Source: Phellopilus nigrolimitatus
Taxonomy: Eukaryota; Basidiomycota; Agaricomycetes; Hymenochaetales; Hymenochaetaceae
DNA length: 64,000 nt
Direction of reading: 5' to 3'
Assembly (NCBI GenBank): GCA_021029095.1
Contig: JAJOHG010000001.1
Location: 248,001-312,000 of the forward strand
Every line of letters begins with the position of its first letter. The stretch's first letter is position 1. Below the pieces are notes generated by a model that had not been told where the DNA came from, ran no database searches, and was given only the letters and a program-made list of their open reading frames with translations. Position numbers and translations under genes: made by a program. Below are positions 1 to 11,676 of this stretch, one piece after another.

Positions 1-92
1 ATTGCAATCTATGGGACTGTACGGAACATATAATTCTTGTGATTGGAATCTAGTGCATGGTCCTTCCTTCCTTGAACTTCGCGTGATTGTTT

Positions 93-650
93 CTACCGAG
101 CTCGGAAATCATCGGGTTTGAAACTCTGGCCGAATACCAGGGACTGGCAGTTGGCAAGACTCGGAATCAACTTTTGAGACGTACCCATCCAGTTGAACTG
201 TGGCGGCCATCCATTTCTGCGTGAGTACGTCACGAGACGTTGATTACGTTTATGGGTCGTGTGCAGAGTACGTACTGTATCAAGTTCCTTTCTCCTTGTC
301 GCACGTAAAGGCCTCCATGAATTGATCTCAAGCGGCTCGGAAGCAGACTCATATTCCTGAAGCAGTCCGAGAATCTCATGGAGCTTAGGCGGTTTCTCCG
401 GAAGTCCGTACATATGTAACATCTCGGAAACCGTCAAACAGAAGAATTACTACCTAGGTATTTTCTCTGGAAATCTGTTGATCCACTCGACTGTCGCAGA
501 TTGCTTCGCAGGGAGCCATATATTTTGGATCCAAAAAGAGACGCTTGCTTCCCACGAGTTCTTCCAATAGGTTTTTGTTCGCCTTGTGAAGATATCGACT
601 CTTGCCTTCTCTGTTTCCTGGCCTCTGCAGGATAACTATCTTGGCTCCCT
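93..650 (-). CDS. Coding-like fragments of an unidentified minus-strand gene
   Basis: I do not recognise this gene. Two stretches look translated on the minus strand. Around 635-480 one frame reads as ordinary protein, with pieces such as KIVILQRPGNREGK and LLEELVGSKRLFLDPKY. A second stretch, 437-93, continues with a charged segment (KPPKLHEILGLLQEYESA) and ends at a stop near 93. The two frames differ, so an intron near 460-430 would have to join them, and I cannot fix its ends. The 5' end may lie further right, near 700-1000, but nothing there is convincing. There is no obvious membrane segment or catalytic motif. This is the least certain coding call in the left half. Confidence 0.3.
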
Positions 651-1656
651 GTCACTAAATGTCAGGAATCGAGAGCCTTTACCCATCGTCATACTAGCTG
701 GCGGACGAGTGAGTGTGAAACTCTTGTTTTCTCTCCCTAATTTTCGATCATATAATATGCATTCTTCTTCGTGGTACTTGCCAGGTATTTGAAGCCATTT
801 GTAGCTATTATTTATGCAGACTAGTATCATACAGAATCAAGACTCGATGCAGTCCGTTGAATCCGTTCCATTTCGTTTGCATTTGCATTGAATTTTCCAG
901 CGCCTTTCTCAGTCACCTTAGCGCGCAAATGGCTTAAATCCCTTCTGCCAACACGTGAACGTAAGGCGGTACAATATGGCGTTTTGACATTTTCGCTGTC
1001 AGATAGGCAATACCGAATCCGGATTTCCAATCGTCCATTTGACAACTGTCTGGATCAGCTTGATGTGTATCCTTCTTCACATTTCACTGTCGTGTTTTAG
1101 TTGTGGCACCACACTCATCTTGCATTCCTTAAGACACACTTAAGAGTCTTAGACTGCTGTGCTGTTGCGGCGCTGCGTAGTGCTTTACTCCCTCGTAAGT
1201 ATGTTCCTTCGCACGCTGAGTTTAGACCATGCGCAACTCTCTCACAATCTCCGCATCCCACGAATTGTCGTCAGAGTAATCTCCAAGCATTTGAAGACTG
1301 TTTTATTGCGTGGCGGCGGGAAATGGAAGAAAAAAGCGCAGGGGAACAACTGGAACAGATAATTATCCGCTGTCATTCAGCAGGCGACGACGCCGACGGC
1401 GACGATCACGAAAGGTTATCTGGTTACCATAAGCGGCTAATTATAGCAGGAGGCGGGGGAAGTCGGCGTGCCGACTCAAATGAATAGCTGTAGACTCGCA
1501 TGGACACGCATGCCCGACTCGGATAGCTGCGATCCCACTGTCAAGCTGCGACTACTGCGCTTTTTTGTGAGGACGATCAGAAGACACGGTCGGGCAGTAT
1601 ATCTTCCCATGGGACGTTGAACAAACTGCCGCGACTCGGTGCTGTCGATTGCAACC
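651..1656. other. Unassigned region upstream of the ABC transporter
   Basis: About 1 kb with no gene I can support. Short open frames occur on both strands but lack protein-like composition and consistent splice continuation. The right part must contain the promoter of the plus-strand transporter that starts at 1657. It may also hold 5' exons of the minus-strand fragments at 93-650. Confidence 0.3.
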
Positions 1657-4600
1657 ATGAACTTGCAAACGTTGAGCAAGATATTGCTCACGGATGAGGT
1701 TTATCTACGCCAGTCTTGGGCGCTCTTCGTCAAGAATATGATTGTGTTGTCCAAGCATCCGTATGTGAGTGTTCTTCTGCAATCATTTTTGAATCTATCT
1801 AGAGCTCACGTCGGCGTCCACAGCTGAATCTGCTCAGATGTTTGGTCCTGCCCATTGCATATGGGGTTTTCCTGGCACTTGCTCAACTCTTTTTTACAAA
1901 GCCGAATAATGTAACTGCTCTTCAACCTCATTCTCTTATCGCAAATAACCTTGTTATCGTTTAAAACAGTTTGGCCTTGGTCAACCTGTCCCAGTCGCTT
2001 CTCTCAAGGACAAAATTGACGGCTCTCTCGCTCTCTATTGGGTAGATGGCACGAATGGCACAGGCTCCCCCTCTCCTTCAGACATCATGACACACGTCAC
2101 CAGCGGCTTCTCTAGTTCACAGTTGCGTGTCGTCCACCAGGTCAACTCTCAGGTGGACATCGTCCAAGCGTGTCCGCAGAATTTCAATCTGTTCTCGGAG
2201 TGTTTCGCAGCGGTGACATTTGATGCACTTCCTGCTTCCGCTAATGATTCGGCGCCATTGAACTATACTATTATGGTGGATGGAGGTCTTCTTCATATTG
2301 ATGTGGTGAAACATACGAGCGATTATGAGGAGCGCGTGCTTCCGCTCCAATGGGCCATTGATTCAGTACGTTGTTAACATTGCAACTAACGAGCCATCTA
2401 TTTGCTTATAATAATGTGCAGGCGATCATAGAATTGAAGACGGGAACTCAGACGCCTACTCCCCTTGAATGGCCCTTCACGCAGGAGACAAATAAAGAGC
2501 AATTCACGGATATCAGGATTAGTCCGTCCAAAAAGTGTACTTCTCAACTTATTTCTGAAACATTGTTTTCGTCACAGGCTATCTTAGAGGCATTAGAGAA
2601 CTTCTCGTGATTGCACTGTAAGCTAAATCCCAAATTTTAGGAACTCCGCTTGTTCCTCACTATAATCATTCAGGTTCGTCTGTTATGTCGGTATAGCATA
2701 CCAGCTTCCAGGGGCGTACGTGGCGGAGCGAGCAAACCTTCTGACCAGTCACCTCCAAGCTATGGGCCTACGCGATTCTGCGCGTATGATGTAGGACGAT
2801 AGCCTATGCAAATGATATACACGCTGACGACATCCTCGCAGGATGTGGCATTTTAGCATCACCTTAATCTACTATCCCGCTTGGCTCATTGTGGCAGTCG
2901 TGTGGCATTCTCGCATTTTCACTGGGACCAGTATCGCGATCGTCATGTCTGTCCACACATTATTAGGGTCAGTCACTTGGATGAAACTGGTACACGAAAA
3001 GCTGAAGTTGCGTATACGTACAGGCCCTTACTGGCGAGTTGGTCCTTCTTCGTGAGCGCGTGGTTCGAAAGCTCTCCTCAGCTCGCTGCTGTTGTTTCAA
3101 CATTCCTAGCTATCGTATTTGCGATACTTGCACAGGCCTTCGGTAGTGCATCTACAGGCGCAGCGTTCATCTTCTCGCTTGTCTTTCCACCCGGATTCTA
3201 TATATTCACGATCCGCGCTATAGTAGGCTTCGAAGTCAATCATGTTAAGACGAATCTCTTAAAAGCCGACCCAGATAACAATCTAATCATCCTGCCTTTG
3301 ATTGTGGCTGCAGTCGTGAGTATGCTGAATTATTCCTTGAAATCGGGCTGAAGGCCACTTTCTATTTATTAGATTGGCACTGGCCTCTATCCGGTATTAG
3401 CTGTATTTATAGAACGGCGGCTTTACAATGCCCGCCAGCCTTCTAGCTCGTCCAAGTCATCCTGGCTGTGTAAGTCTACACCGACGCTCATTGAAAAAGG
3501 CAGGGAGTGATGATACCAACCGATCGCTCCCTCCGAATACAGCCATATCGATCCGCAACCTGAAGAAGACCTTCAGTGCCCGTCCGTGGTGGAGCTGGCG
3601 AAGACAAGACATAACAGCGATCGTAGACTTGACGCTGGATATACCGAAGTTTGGTATCTTTGTATTATTGGGCTCTAACGGGTTCGTCTTGACCAGTTCC
3701 TCGATGCAAATGAAGAAATCAAGGTTGGCATTTGCTCATTTCCTTTACTTGTTGTAGAGCAGGGAAATCCACGGCACTATCAATCCTCGCTGGGCTGCAA
3801 GGCAGGACATCCGGCGACGTGCTCTATGAAGGTGGCACTTCGCGACCACCACACGGCGTGCTTGGGATCGTTCCGCAGAAAAACGTGCTCTTTCCGGAGC
3901 TGACGTGCTACCAGACTGTCCGTTTGTGGCAGGCCATCAAACGTGCAGAAGGATCTACCGACGAGGAAGATCTGGTGCAGCTCCTGATAGACTGCGATTT
4001 GGGGAATAAGATCGACGCGAATGCGGAGACTCTTAGCGGGGGACAGAAAAGAAAACTACAGTTAGCGGTGGGGTTGGCTGGAGGTTCGAAAAGTATGTTC
4101 TAATTTATTCATCCATCATTGGTTCATTAGCATCGTAAGTCTGACCTTTCTACAGTCGTTCTCGTGGATGAGTGCACCTCCGGTGTAGATCCCTTGTCGC
4201 GACGAGCGTTGTGGAGAACGTTGACCTCAGTCCGCAACGAAAGAACTGTTGTTTTCACCACGCATGTAAGTCTCAACCTAAGTCCCCCTTTAAGTTGCAG
4301 AATTATTGGCTGAACTGCTCTTAACAAGTTCCTGGATGAGGCAGACCTTCTAGGAGACAATATCGCCATTCTGGCTACTCCGGGAAAGCTGGTGGCAGAA
4401 GGTTCACCGGTGTCTCTCAAGTCAACGCTTGGCGAGGGGTACATCGTCCACGTCTCTCTAGTACCCACCTATGAATTTGAAAAGCTTAGACCTGGACCAT
4501 CACCTGAGCTCCTCGAAAAGATCCGATCCATAGCACCTAATGCGTACATGACTTCGCCAAGGTCTGCGTCCGCATCCTATCATCTCAAGTCGAAGGACTC

Positions 4601-7600
4601 CGCAACCGTCGAGAAAGTGCTCAGCCTCATCGAACAGGAGAAAGCGGCTCTCGGAGTATCGTCATACGAGGTGCACGGGACGTCAATGGAAAATATATTT
4701 TTGGAGTTGATGAAAGAGCACGGGCAAGGAGTGCAAGGAATACAGGACCAGCCCGAGGAAGTTACTAGCATTAAGGTCGAGCAGGTGGAGACGAAGGGGT
4801 CGATCACTTCTGCATCTGACACCCCGCGAATCCTGAGCTTGACGAACGGAAGGCGACGCTCGCCTTTCAGCCAGGCATTCACAATCTTTCATAAGCGCTG
4901 TCTTATCGCACGTCGCGCTTGGATGACGCCCGTACTCTCGTTGATCATCGCGGTTGCGGGCTCGTGCATCCCGCTGTTCTTCCTTTCTAAACTTGCACAG
5001 ACGTGCGAGACTACGATCGACTCACATGCTTCGTCAACAGTCATGCCACTGTACTTCCCCTGTCGGCGCTGCAGATTCCGACGGGTTCGGTTGAGTCGGT
5101 CGGTAATGCAATCCTAACGGTGCCGCCTAATATTATCGGGACCCTAGGTACATCTGCAGCCTCGTTGCTAACAACGAACGTGCAAGATAATACAACTTTC
5201 GTCGCCGAGATAAATCAGAACTTCAGCGACCTGTCGCTGGGCGGTGTCTCCGTGGACCTGTCATCTGGGAGTGCTCTCATCGCGTGGGAGGCGTCCCCAC
5301 CAGGACTTACAGGGCCGACTATGCTTAACCTAGCAACGAATATCTTGTATAATAGTGCATTGAACTCCACCAACCAAGGCACAGGGTCGCCGAGTATTAT
5401 TTCACCGAGCCTTCGGAATTTCCCAGGGGTTGCAGCTGGAACACTGGTCGCGCTTAAGTGGGAAGTTTTCTTCGGCGCAGCCATGGTAAGTCGGACAAAT
5501 TAACAGGTTTCGTCCAGATATATGTGTTTAACAATGCATACCTAATAGGCGGTCTTCCCCGCGTTCTATGCGCTCTACGTCTCCAATGAACGCCGGTCGT
5601 CTGTACAGGCTATGCAGCTATCCAACGGACTGGCAGATCCAGTTGGACTGTGGCTGGGTCACCTCATGTTTGACTCAATGTTCTCAGTCGCTGCGGCTAC
5701 GATTATTATCATCGTGTTCGCGACTGTGACAACCCAGCTACACGGGCTTGGCCTTTTCGTGAGTCTATTTATCTGACTTGTACTCTTGGAAGTTTTTTAA
5801 AAGCCACTCAACCGGTGGTTACATAAAGTGGGTAGTACTGGCGCTTTACGGAATCACTGGAGCGCTGTTTGCGTATTGTGTATCTCTTGTCACAGCCTCA
5901 CCGCTAGCAGCATTCGCAGTTGTTGCTGGATACCAAGTGATCATGTTCGTGGTAAGTACCCGAGTCGAATGTATCTGTTATGCAATGAGCTCACGGATCT
6001 TCAGCTTTATGTGGCAGCGTATCTGTAAGTATATGCGTCGGATGTATTGCGTATGCAATGAGCTCACAGGATTTTCAGTCTTACTGCAACTTACGCAAAA
6101 ACTTCGCAAGCTGGGAACATAATCACCATCATTCGTGTGTTCTTTATTTATTCCTTGGTTTTCTACTCTAATGTAATAACTAGATTTCACTCTGTCGGTT
6201 CTTTCCCCGGTCGCTAGTCCAGTGAGTTTGACTGATTCTCGCCTTAGATTGCGCACTACTGATTATGTTCAGGTGCGAGCTTCGTTCGTATCAGTGAACC
6301 TCTTTTCTCTGCTTTGCAACGGCAATGAACCAGATCTCTCGACTGGCTCGATGAGAGCCATGAAAAAGTTTGGAGGGCCGATCACGTACCTGATCATTTA
6401 CTCTCTCGTTCTTTTCGCCTTCCTAGTCTGGTTCGATTCTGGAACCAAGTTCTCCACAAAACTGGTATCTTCATTCAAGAAGAAAAGCCGCACCGTCTCA
6501 GGTGTACCGAACAAGGGAGAACCACTGAAGGATATTCAAGAAGAAGCAGATGCAGTCGCCGTGTCATCTGACCCGCTGCGAGTTATGCATGTCACGAAGA
6601 AGTATCAAGGATCAATGGTCAATGCTGTCGACGATGTCAGTTTTGGCGTATCTCGCGATACTGTCCTCGCGCTTTTGGGCCCAAATGGGGCTGGAAAAAC
6701 CTCGACGTTCAACATTATTCGTGCGCACATTCCTTCATAGTCATGCGTGTGGATTTCTCGTTATTGATTGCATTCAACCAATAACATAGGTGGAGATGTC
6801 ATTCCAGAGCAGGGCGACGTGCTTATCAAAGGCACATCCGTCGTCCGAAACCCAAGAACTGCCAGGATTTCGTTGGGAGTCTGCCCACAGTTCACAGCCA
6901 TTGACTCGCAGCTCAACGTGCGCGAGCACCTGCTTATCTACGGAAGGTTGAAGGGGCTGTACAGGGGCGCCGAGCTGGATCGAAACATCGACATACTCCT
7001 CGATGCTACTGCACTTGCGCCGTATGCCGGTCGCCTGGCAAGTAAGCTGTCGGGGGGGAATCAGCGCAAATTGTCGCTTGCAATCGCCCTTATCGGTCAG
7101 TTGCGGCGGCTCTTATTTTCGTCAATCCACAATTAATTGTACCATTATGGCGCTCTAGGAAACCCACCGGTCATCTTGATAGACGAATTCTCAACCGGAG
7201 TGGACGCAAAAATGAAACGCGACATGTGGGAAACGCTAAGGAATGTTGCAATTGGTAAAGCCGTTGTGATAACGACTCGTGAGTGGTTGTATAGGGAGCA
7301 TTGAAGATTTTCCATTAACGTCTTGTAGATTCCATGGAAGAGGCCTCCGCATTAGCTAACAAAGTTGGGATAATTTCGGGCAGGTTACTTGGTGCGTCTA
7401 TTACTGTATTCGCTGACCTCTTGTTGGGATAACCATACTGACATTCATCTTATCAGTTGTCGGGTCTACCCACTCGCTAGCAGCTCGCTACCCTATTTAC
7501 GAAATCCATTTCTCTTGTCGTACAAGGGAGGAGGCTACGAAAGCGCAGGAACTCATGATGCGAATTCCTGGATCGCGGAAGGCAGATTGATGTCGCCACG

Positions 7601-7807
7601 CGTTTCGAGGTGCCCGTAGATGACCAGACACAGACTCTAGCAAGCCTGTTCAGGACGCTATCTGAGTATGGTGACTTTTCTGATTACACAGTTGAAAAGG
7701 TCAGTCTGGAAAGTGTTTTTTTGAAAGTGGTAAGGGAGAATGGGGTCGAAGAGGAGGACTTTGCTGCGAGGAGCGGAAAGAAGCGTTGGTTCGACAGGAA
7801 CTGCTAA
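1657..7807 (+). CDS. ABCA-subfamily full ABC transporter
   Basis: A multi-exon full-length ABC transporter of the ABCA type, with two membrane halves each followed by a nucleotide-binding domain. ABCA proteins usually move lipids; the substrate here cannot be read from sequence. I start at the ATG at 1657 (MNLQTLSKILL), which is followed by a membrane segment and a long luminal loop. NBD1 lies at about 3520-4470: its Walker A (LGSNG/AGKST) is split by an intron at 3682-3757, its signature is LSGGQKRKL, its Walker B is VLVDECTSGVD and its H-loop is TTHFLDEAD. The second membrane half spans about 4900-6450. NBD2 (about 6580-7400) has GPNGAGKTST, LSGGNQRKLSLA, VILIDEFSTGVD and TTHSMEEA, so both ATP sites look intact. 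Two odd points: an apparent 1-base deletion in the CCCC run at 5057-5060 shifts the frame, and two adjacent introns (5952-6004 and 6025-6078) are near copies of each other. The stop is at 7805-7807. Confidence 0.9.
5952..6004 (+). repeat. Intron copy A of a homologous intron pair
   Basis: A 53-nt GT-AG intron in the second membrane domain of the ABC transporter. It is about 80% identical over its length to the next intron (6025-6078), including a 16-nt exact block, tatgcaatgagctcac. The flanking exon sequences do not resemble each other. Confidence 0.8.
6025..6078 (+). repeat. Intron copy B of a homologous intron pair
   Basis: A 54-nt GT-AG intron only 20 nt downstream of intron copy A, separated from it by a 20-nt exon (6005-6024). 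It shares the start gtaagta, the core tatgcaatgagctcac and the end ttcag with copy A. Confidence 0.8.
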
Positions 7808-8064
7808 TTATTATTTTTAACATTTGTATGTATATCATATATGGACTTCCATGCTATGTTTCGTAGGATCTATGCTGAGAGTCGCTCACGATCAGGAGTT
7901 GGAGAAATGATGAGTCAAACAGCCTGTCGATCATTCAGTTAGGACGCGTCACGTGTGGATGCTTTGACGACTCTCCAATTAGCCACAATCACCGTGTCGG
8001 CGTGTCAAGCGTGTGCCGAAACCTCCACTCTCAACACCTAAACCTTCACGTCCGCTACTCAGCC

Positions 8065-9284
8065 ATGTTCGGAGTAGAACGCGACACAGATGCCGACATA
8101 TGTCGCGTCTGGCACATGGTACAGGAGCTTAGCGAGCAGCTCGCCCACAACCAAAAGCTCGTCGTTAGTCTGCAGTCGCAAGCCGGTACATTGAAGGTAT
8201 AATTAATAAGTCTTGTGCGTGCGCTAGGAAGTTGTTGACGGACTCGCCGGACGTTTTCTAGGGTCAAGTGTTACATAACGGGACGGGTTATACGCTGAGG
8301 AGGTTTAATGTCGATCTTTCGCAAGGCAAGTTCGCAGTTGTATATCCCGAAAGCCAATAGTTATCAATTTACTGGTTTTAGAGGAATTTGAATCAGAGCT
8401 GGAGCGAGTGAATGCCCAGACAATCATCGAGAACCAAACGCTTGTGCACGAGAACAGACAATTGAGTGGGCTTCTGAAGAACTATGAGGAAACGCTAGAC
8501 ACGGTTATGTCTAAATTTCGTAACCATTCTGTGCGTATATATCCCGTCCGATATGTCTTCTACTCAACTCCATCCATACAGCTCGCCGCCCAGCAGCATG
8601 AATTCACCATCACGCGACATTACGAGATGCTCATGTTGTCTCGTGAGACAAACTCCATGAACCCGGAGCTGTCAAATAACACGCATGTCAACGCGTCGTT
8701 GCAGCGGCTCTCTCAAAATCTCCGCATGCTATTGCGTTCTCTCGGAGGCGAGGACATGGAGTCTCCCTCGAACAAGGAGAGCGGATCGTTGGAGGAGTTC
8801 AGCGGTTTCCTGGACGACGAGTCGCGCGAAGACTGGGCCGTTGAACGCGAACGCGAGATCACGAGGCTAGACGCAGAAAATGCGGAGCTGCGGCGGATTG
8901 CTGGGCATCGACGCGGACAGCGCGGCACGGTTGGGTTGGCGTAAGGACGACCTCGAAGAACAGCGGCCCATGCTGCACATTCTGAGATCAGCAGTTGTGG
9001 GCCCACAGGACAGTCCTATATGGAACGTGCGGAGTCCGCCGACGCAGATGCAACCATTTGGAGTAGGTCCGCCTTCTGTGCCTGGAAACGCGGGGCCTGT
9101 ACCCCAGCAAAATATGAACATCCCGCTACAACGCACGATCGAGTTCCAACCCGGAATGCGAGCGGCAGGGACGGTAAGGACGACCGTCGATGTTTGGGCA
9201 GCAAAGGGGGAGAGGGAACGGGCCGTTCTGGGGACCGACACCCCCTCAGGAACGCCAGTGGCTTGCAAGGAATGGTGGACTTGA
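8065..9284 (+). CDS. SIKE/FGFR1OP2-like coiled-coil protein (probable STRIPAK subunit)
   Basis: A coiled-coil protein resembling the SIKE/FGFR1OP2 family. In animals these belong to STRIPAK phosphatase-kinase complexes, and small coiled-coil homologues are known in filamentous fungi. The start is the ATG at 8065 (MFGVERDTDAD). Family-like landmarks are ENRQLSGLLKNYEETLD followed by VMSKFRNHS, the segment ITRHYEMLM, and near the end REITRLDAENAELRR followed by LLGIDADSA. Introns are at 8197-8261, 8326-8381 (GC-AG, donor GCAAGT) and 8531-8581. The frame changes at the cggcgg run at 8891-8896, where one base seems extra. A 37-nt intron at 8840-8876 would also fix the frame but would delete conserved-looking coiled coil. 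The proline-rich C-terminus is uncertain: another frame ends at 9297. Confidence 0.65.
8326..8381 (+). other. GC-AG intron in the SIKE-like gene
   Basis: A 56-nt intron with the classic GC donor AAG/GCAAGT and acceptor AG at 8380-8381. It gives a clean phase-1 junction, LSQ/EEFESELE. Confidence 0.75.
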
Positions 9285-9597
9285 TCTCGCTGGATAGCTA
9301 CTTATAGGCTATAGTATGTATCCTATCTTGCGTAGCACTTCTTCTCTTCCTGTGCTTTGCATTTTCTTCATCTCGCGATGCCATCGTATTTCGTATATTT
9401 TCAAATCTTTATTTCCTTCTGATCGCTTTCTGTATAAAATATGTAGCTTTGCAGGATTTGTTTTTCCCCTTGTTTCTAAGCATAGATGGGCATTTCGTAC
9501 GTAATATAGAAACGCGTCAATAACCGTAAACAACGCGTTTCATTTCCTGTCCTGTTATTACCGACTTAATCTAGTTGCACACATCGAGATCCCACTA

Positions 9598-10057
9598 ATG
9601 CAGACGTCTCGAAAATCCGCTCAGGTACGTTTCGGGCTCTGCGATAACTCGCGGACTGTTATCCTCACAGCACGACTGGTCAGGACTGAGGCCGCACGCC
9701 TAGTCGAGCTTCAGGCAGAGATCGACAATCTACGGGAGACGCTTGGGTGAGTCTATATGTTTCATATCATCGTCTGAGGCTGTTTATACGTGCGTGAATT
9801 TGAGCTGTTGTGCTTTTTTTGGGCTTATAGGGACAAAGACGCCGGAAAGATCGTGGACAAGCATATCAAGTTGTTGCACGAGTACAATGAGGCGAAGGAC
9901 GCGACACAAATAATCATCGGGAAAGTGAGTTAGATTGAATTAACATCTCTGAAGGGTGCAAGGCATTATTGATGTTTCCGGTTTCAAGCTAGCCGTGCAT
10001 AAGGAGACAACTGTCAAACAGCTGCATGAGGGTTACGGACTTGCCGCAGACGATTGA
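9598..10057 (+). CDS. swi5: SWI5 DNA-repair/recombination mediator
   Basis: A small, four-exon gene for an SWI5-family protein of about 82 residues. SWI5 pairs with SFR1 and stimulates Rad51/Dmc1 strand exchange in the nucleus. The ATG at 9598 gives a short basic N-terminus, then a coiled-coil segment (ELQAEIDNLRETLGDKDAGK). The family core follows: KHIKLLHEYNEAKDATQ, IIIGKLA and finally TTVKQLHEGYGL. Introns 2 and 3 are clear GT-AG. For intron 1, donor gtacgt at 9625, the acceptor that keeps frame is the AG at 9689-9690 rather than the nearer cacag at 9670. The gene is easy to miss because every exon is short. It sits about 300 bp from the convergent RCC1-repeat gene. Confidence 0.75.
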
Positions 10058-10365
10058 GCCCGTAGCTGCAGTTACATCGTGTTTAGAGGGAGGAGTTCGT
10101 CATATACTTATTTGGTCGGCTTAAAGGTATTTGTCGATGACAACCAGCCTTATAATGTACTGCATTTTATTGTACGAGTCATATTTGTGCAAGTGTTACA
10201 ACTTCCGCACTCCGAATCACAGAATAGAGTCTCGAATACACACAAGTGCGGATGCACCAGTGTTTTAATATGAAACGCCCAATATCAGTGGACGGAACAT
10301 GGACATCTTAGATAGTTAGATCACGTATAGCAGTTGAGGTCTACACGACTTTATCCAGTTATTTG
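10058..10365. other. Intergenic region between convergent SWI5 and RCC1-repeat genes
   Basis: About 300 bp that should hold the two 3' ends. It is moderately AT-rich, and I see no coding signal in it. Confidence 0.4.
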
Positions 10366-11676
10366 TCAATCGACCTCGACAGCGAGCCAGCTCGTAGCGC
10401 AGCCGGCCCAAGCGCCAGCTATTCGACCTTCAACATGAAGGACATCCACACGAGGCCATATCAACGTAGGAGTATAGACATCGTTCGTATGCCCGAGCCC
10501 GAGGTTCCGTGCTCGTTCCATCCCCAGCCCCACAGTTCCACGGTTCGAGCCCCATCGTGCTCTGGAACTGCTTTTTGCAGCACAGCGAGAACGTGCTCGC
10601 TCCCGCAGGCAAGCAGCGGGGGCTGCGCACTTCCTGCAGCTGCGGGAAATTTAATTTTGTCCAGCTGAGCCTCCGAAGTTTCTGTTGAGCGCGCAAGTTG
10701 CCCATGAGAATTACTGCCGGTGGATGCCATCATCCACTTTTCACCGTAGCTCTCCTTCGTTTGAAGAAGATACGTGCCATTCCAGGTAGCGCCCAAAGCG
10801 AAGACATTCTTTGCTGCGCCGATACCGCAAATCTGGTTCTTTCGGTTGGACCCCAGTCCAGTAATCGATCCTTCTGAGGTCAAGAAGACCGTGTGTTGGT
10901 TTCCAACAGCGATGCCGCAGAGATCGAATGGGAAGTCGAGTTTGAGAGGAGACGAGACTATAGACAATGAGCGGGCTTCCTTTGAGGAGCCTGGTAAGTG
11001 GCCAAGTTGTCCATGACGCGCAGCTCCCCAGCCCGCAATTAATTCTGCTTTGCACTGAGTATCAACACCGAGAGTGTATCGCAGCTTGACGATAACGTCG
11101 TGCGGCCCTGCCTTGAGATCCTCAATGCGAATTTTTGATACAGATTCGGGAAGCAAATGGGCGAAGCTGACCAGCTGCCAAGCGGCTGTCTCTTTCTTCC
11201 CGCGCTGAAGACCGCCAATGCCCAGATCTCCAAAATCATCACTGCCGACAGAGAGAAGTATGTCACCCTGCTGAGTATCAGAGAGAACAACATAGGACGA
11301 TTCCCAATGATGCTGCTGCGCATGAGATGTCGCAGTCCGCGTAAGCCTGAGACAGACCGCTGCAATCCGAATCGAGGTGTATCTGTATGCGCCGGAACAC
11401 AGAAGACGTGCCGAAATCCCGCAAGTAGGCGCCTCCGAGTTGGCCCCTGCATCCGTCGCCGCATCCCCAGAGCTGCGCTCTCCCAGCTGCTGGGCGAATT
11501 AGGGCAAGTGTGTGGTTCGCCCCTGCTGCGATGGACAGCACTTTACTTCCATCACCTACGTCAGAATCAGAGTCCGAGAATGCACATGGACGGAAGGAGT
11601 AGCTGTCTTCGAGCGACCCCTGAGCAAGCTGTCCGCGGGAATTAGAGCCAGCAGAGAGCAAAATAAGCCTTCCCAT
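10366..11676 (-). CDS. RCC1-repeat beta-propeller protein, ATS1-like
   Basis: A single-exon-like gene for an RCC1/BLIP-II-type beta-propeller resembling the fungal ATS1 (alpha-tubulin suppressor) group. Repeated RCC1 signatures are visible: LLSAGSNSRGQLAQG, IAAGANHTLAL, LWGCGDGCRGQLGG, SVGSDDFGDLG, GWGAARHGQLGHLPG, VGNQHTVFLT, STGSNSHGQLA and CGSEHVLAVL. The ATG at 11674-11676 directly precedes the first blade. The reading frame breaks twice. One base is extra near 11303-11307, between the CAAAS and WESSYVVLS segments. One base is missing near 10505-10506, after WGWNEHG. After the second break the frame resumes and ends with GAWAGCATSWLAVEVD and a stop at 10366-10368. Either the sequence has two single-base errors or the gene is inactivated. 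The role is inferred from the family only. Confidence 0.7.

Noticed and set aside
8840..8876. 37-nt intron that would repair the SIKE-like frame
   Set aside because: It is shorter than every other intron here and would delete heptad-like coiled coil; a single-base error is simpler.
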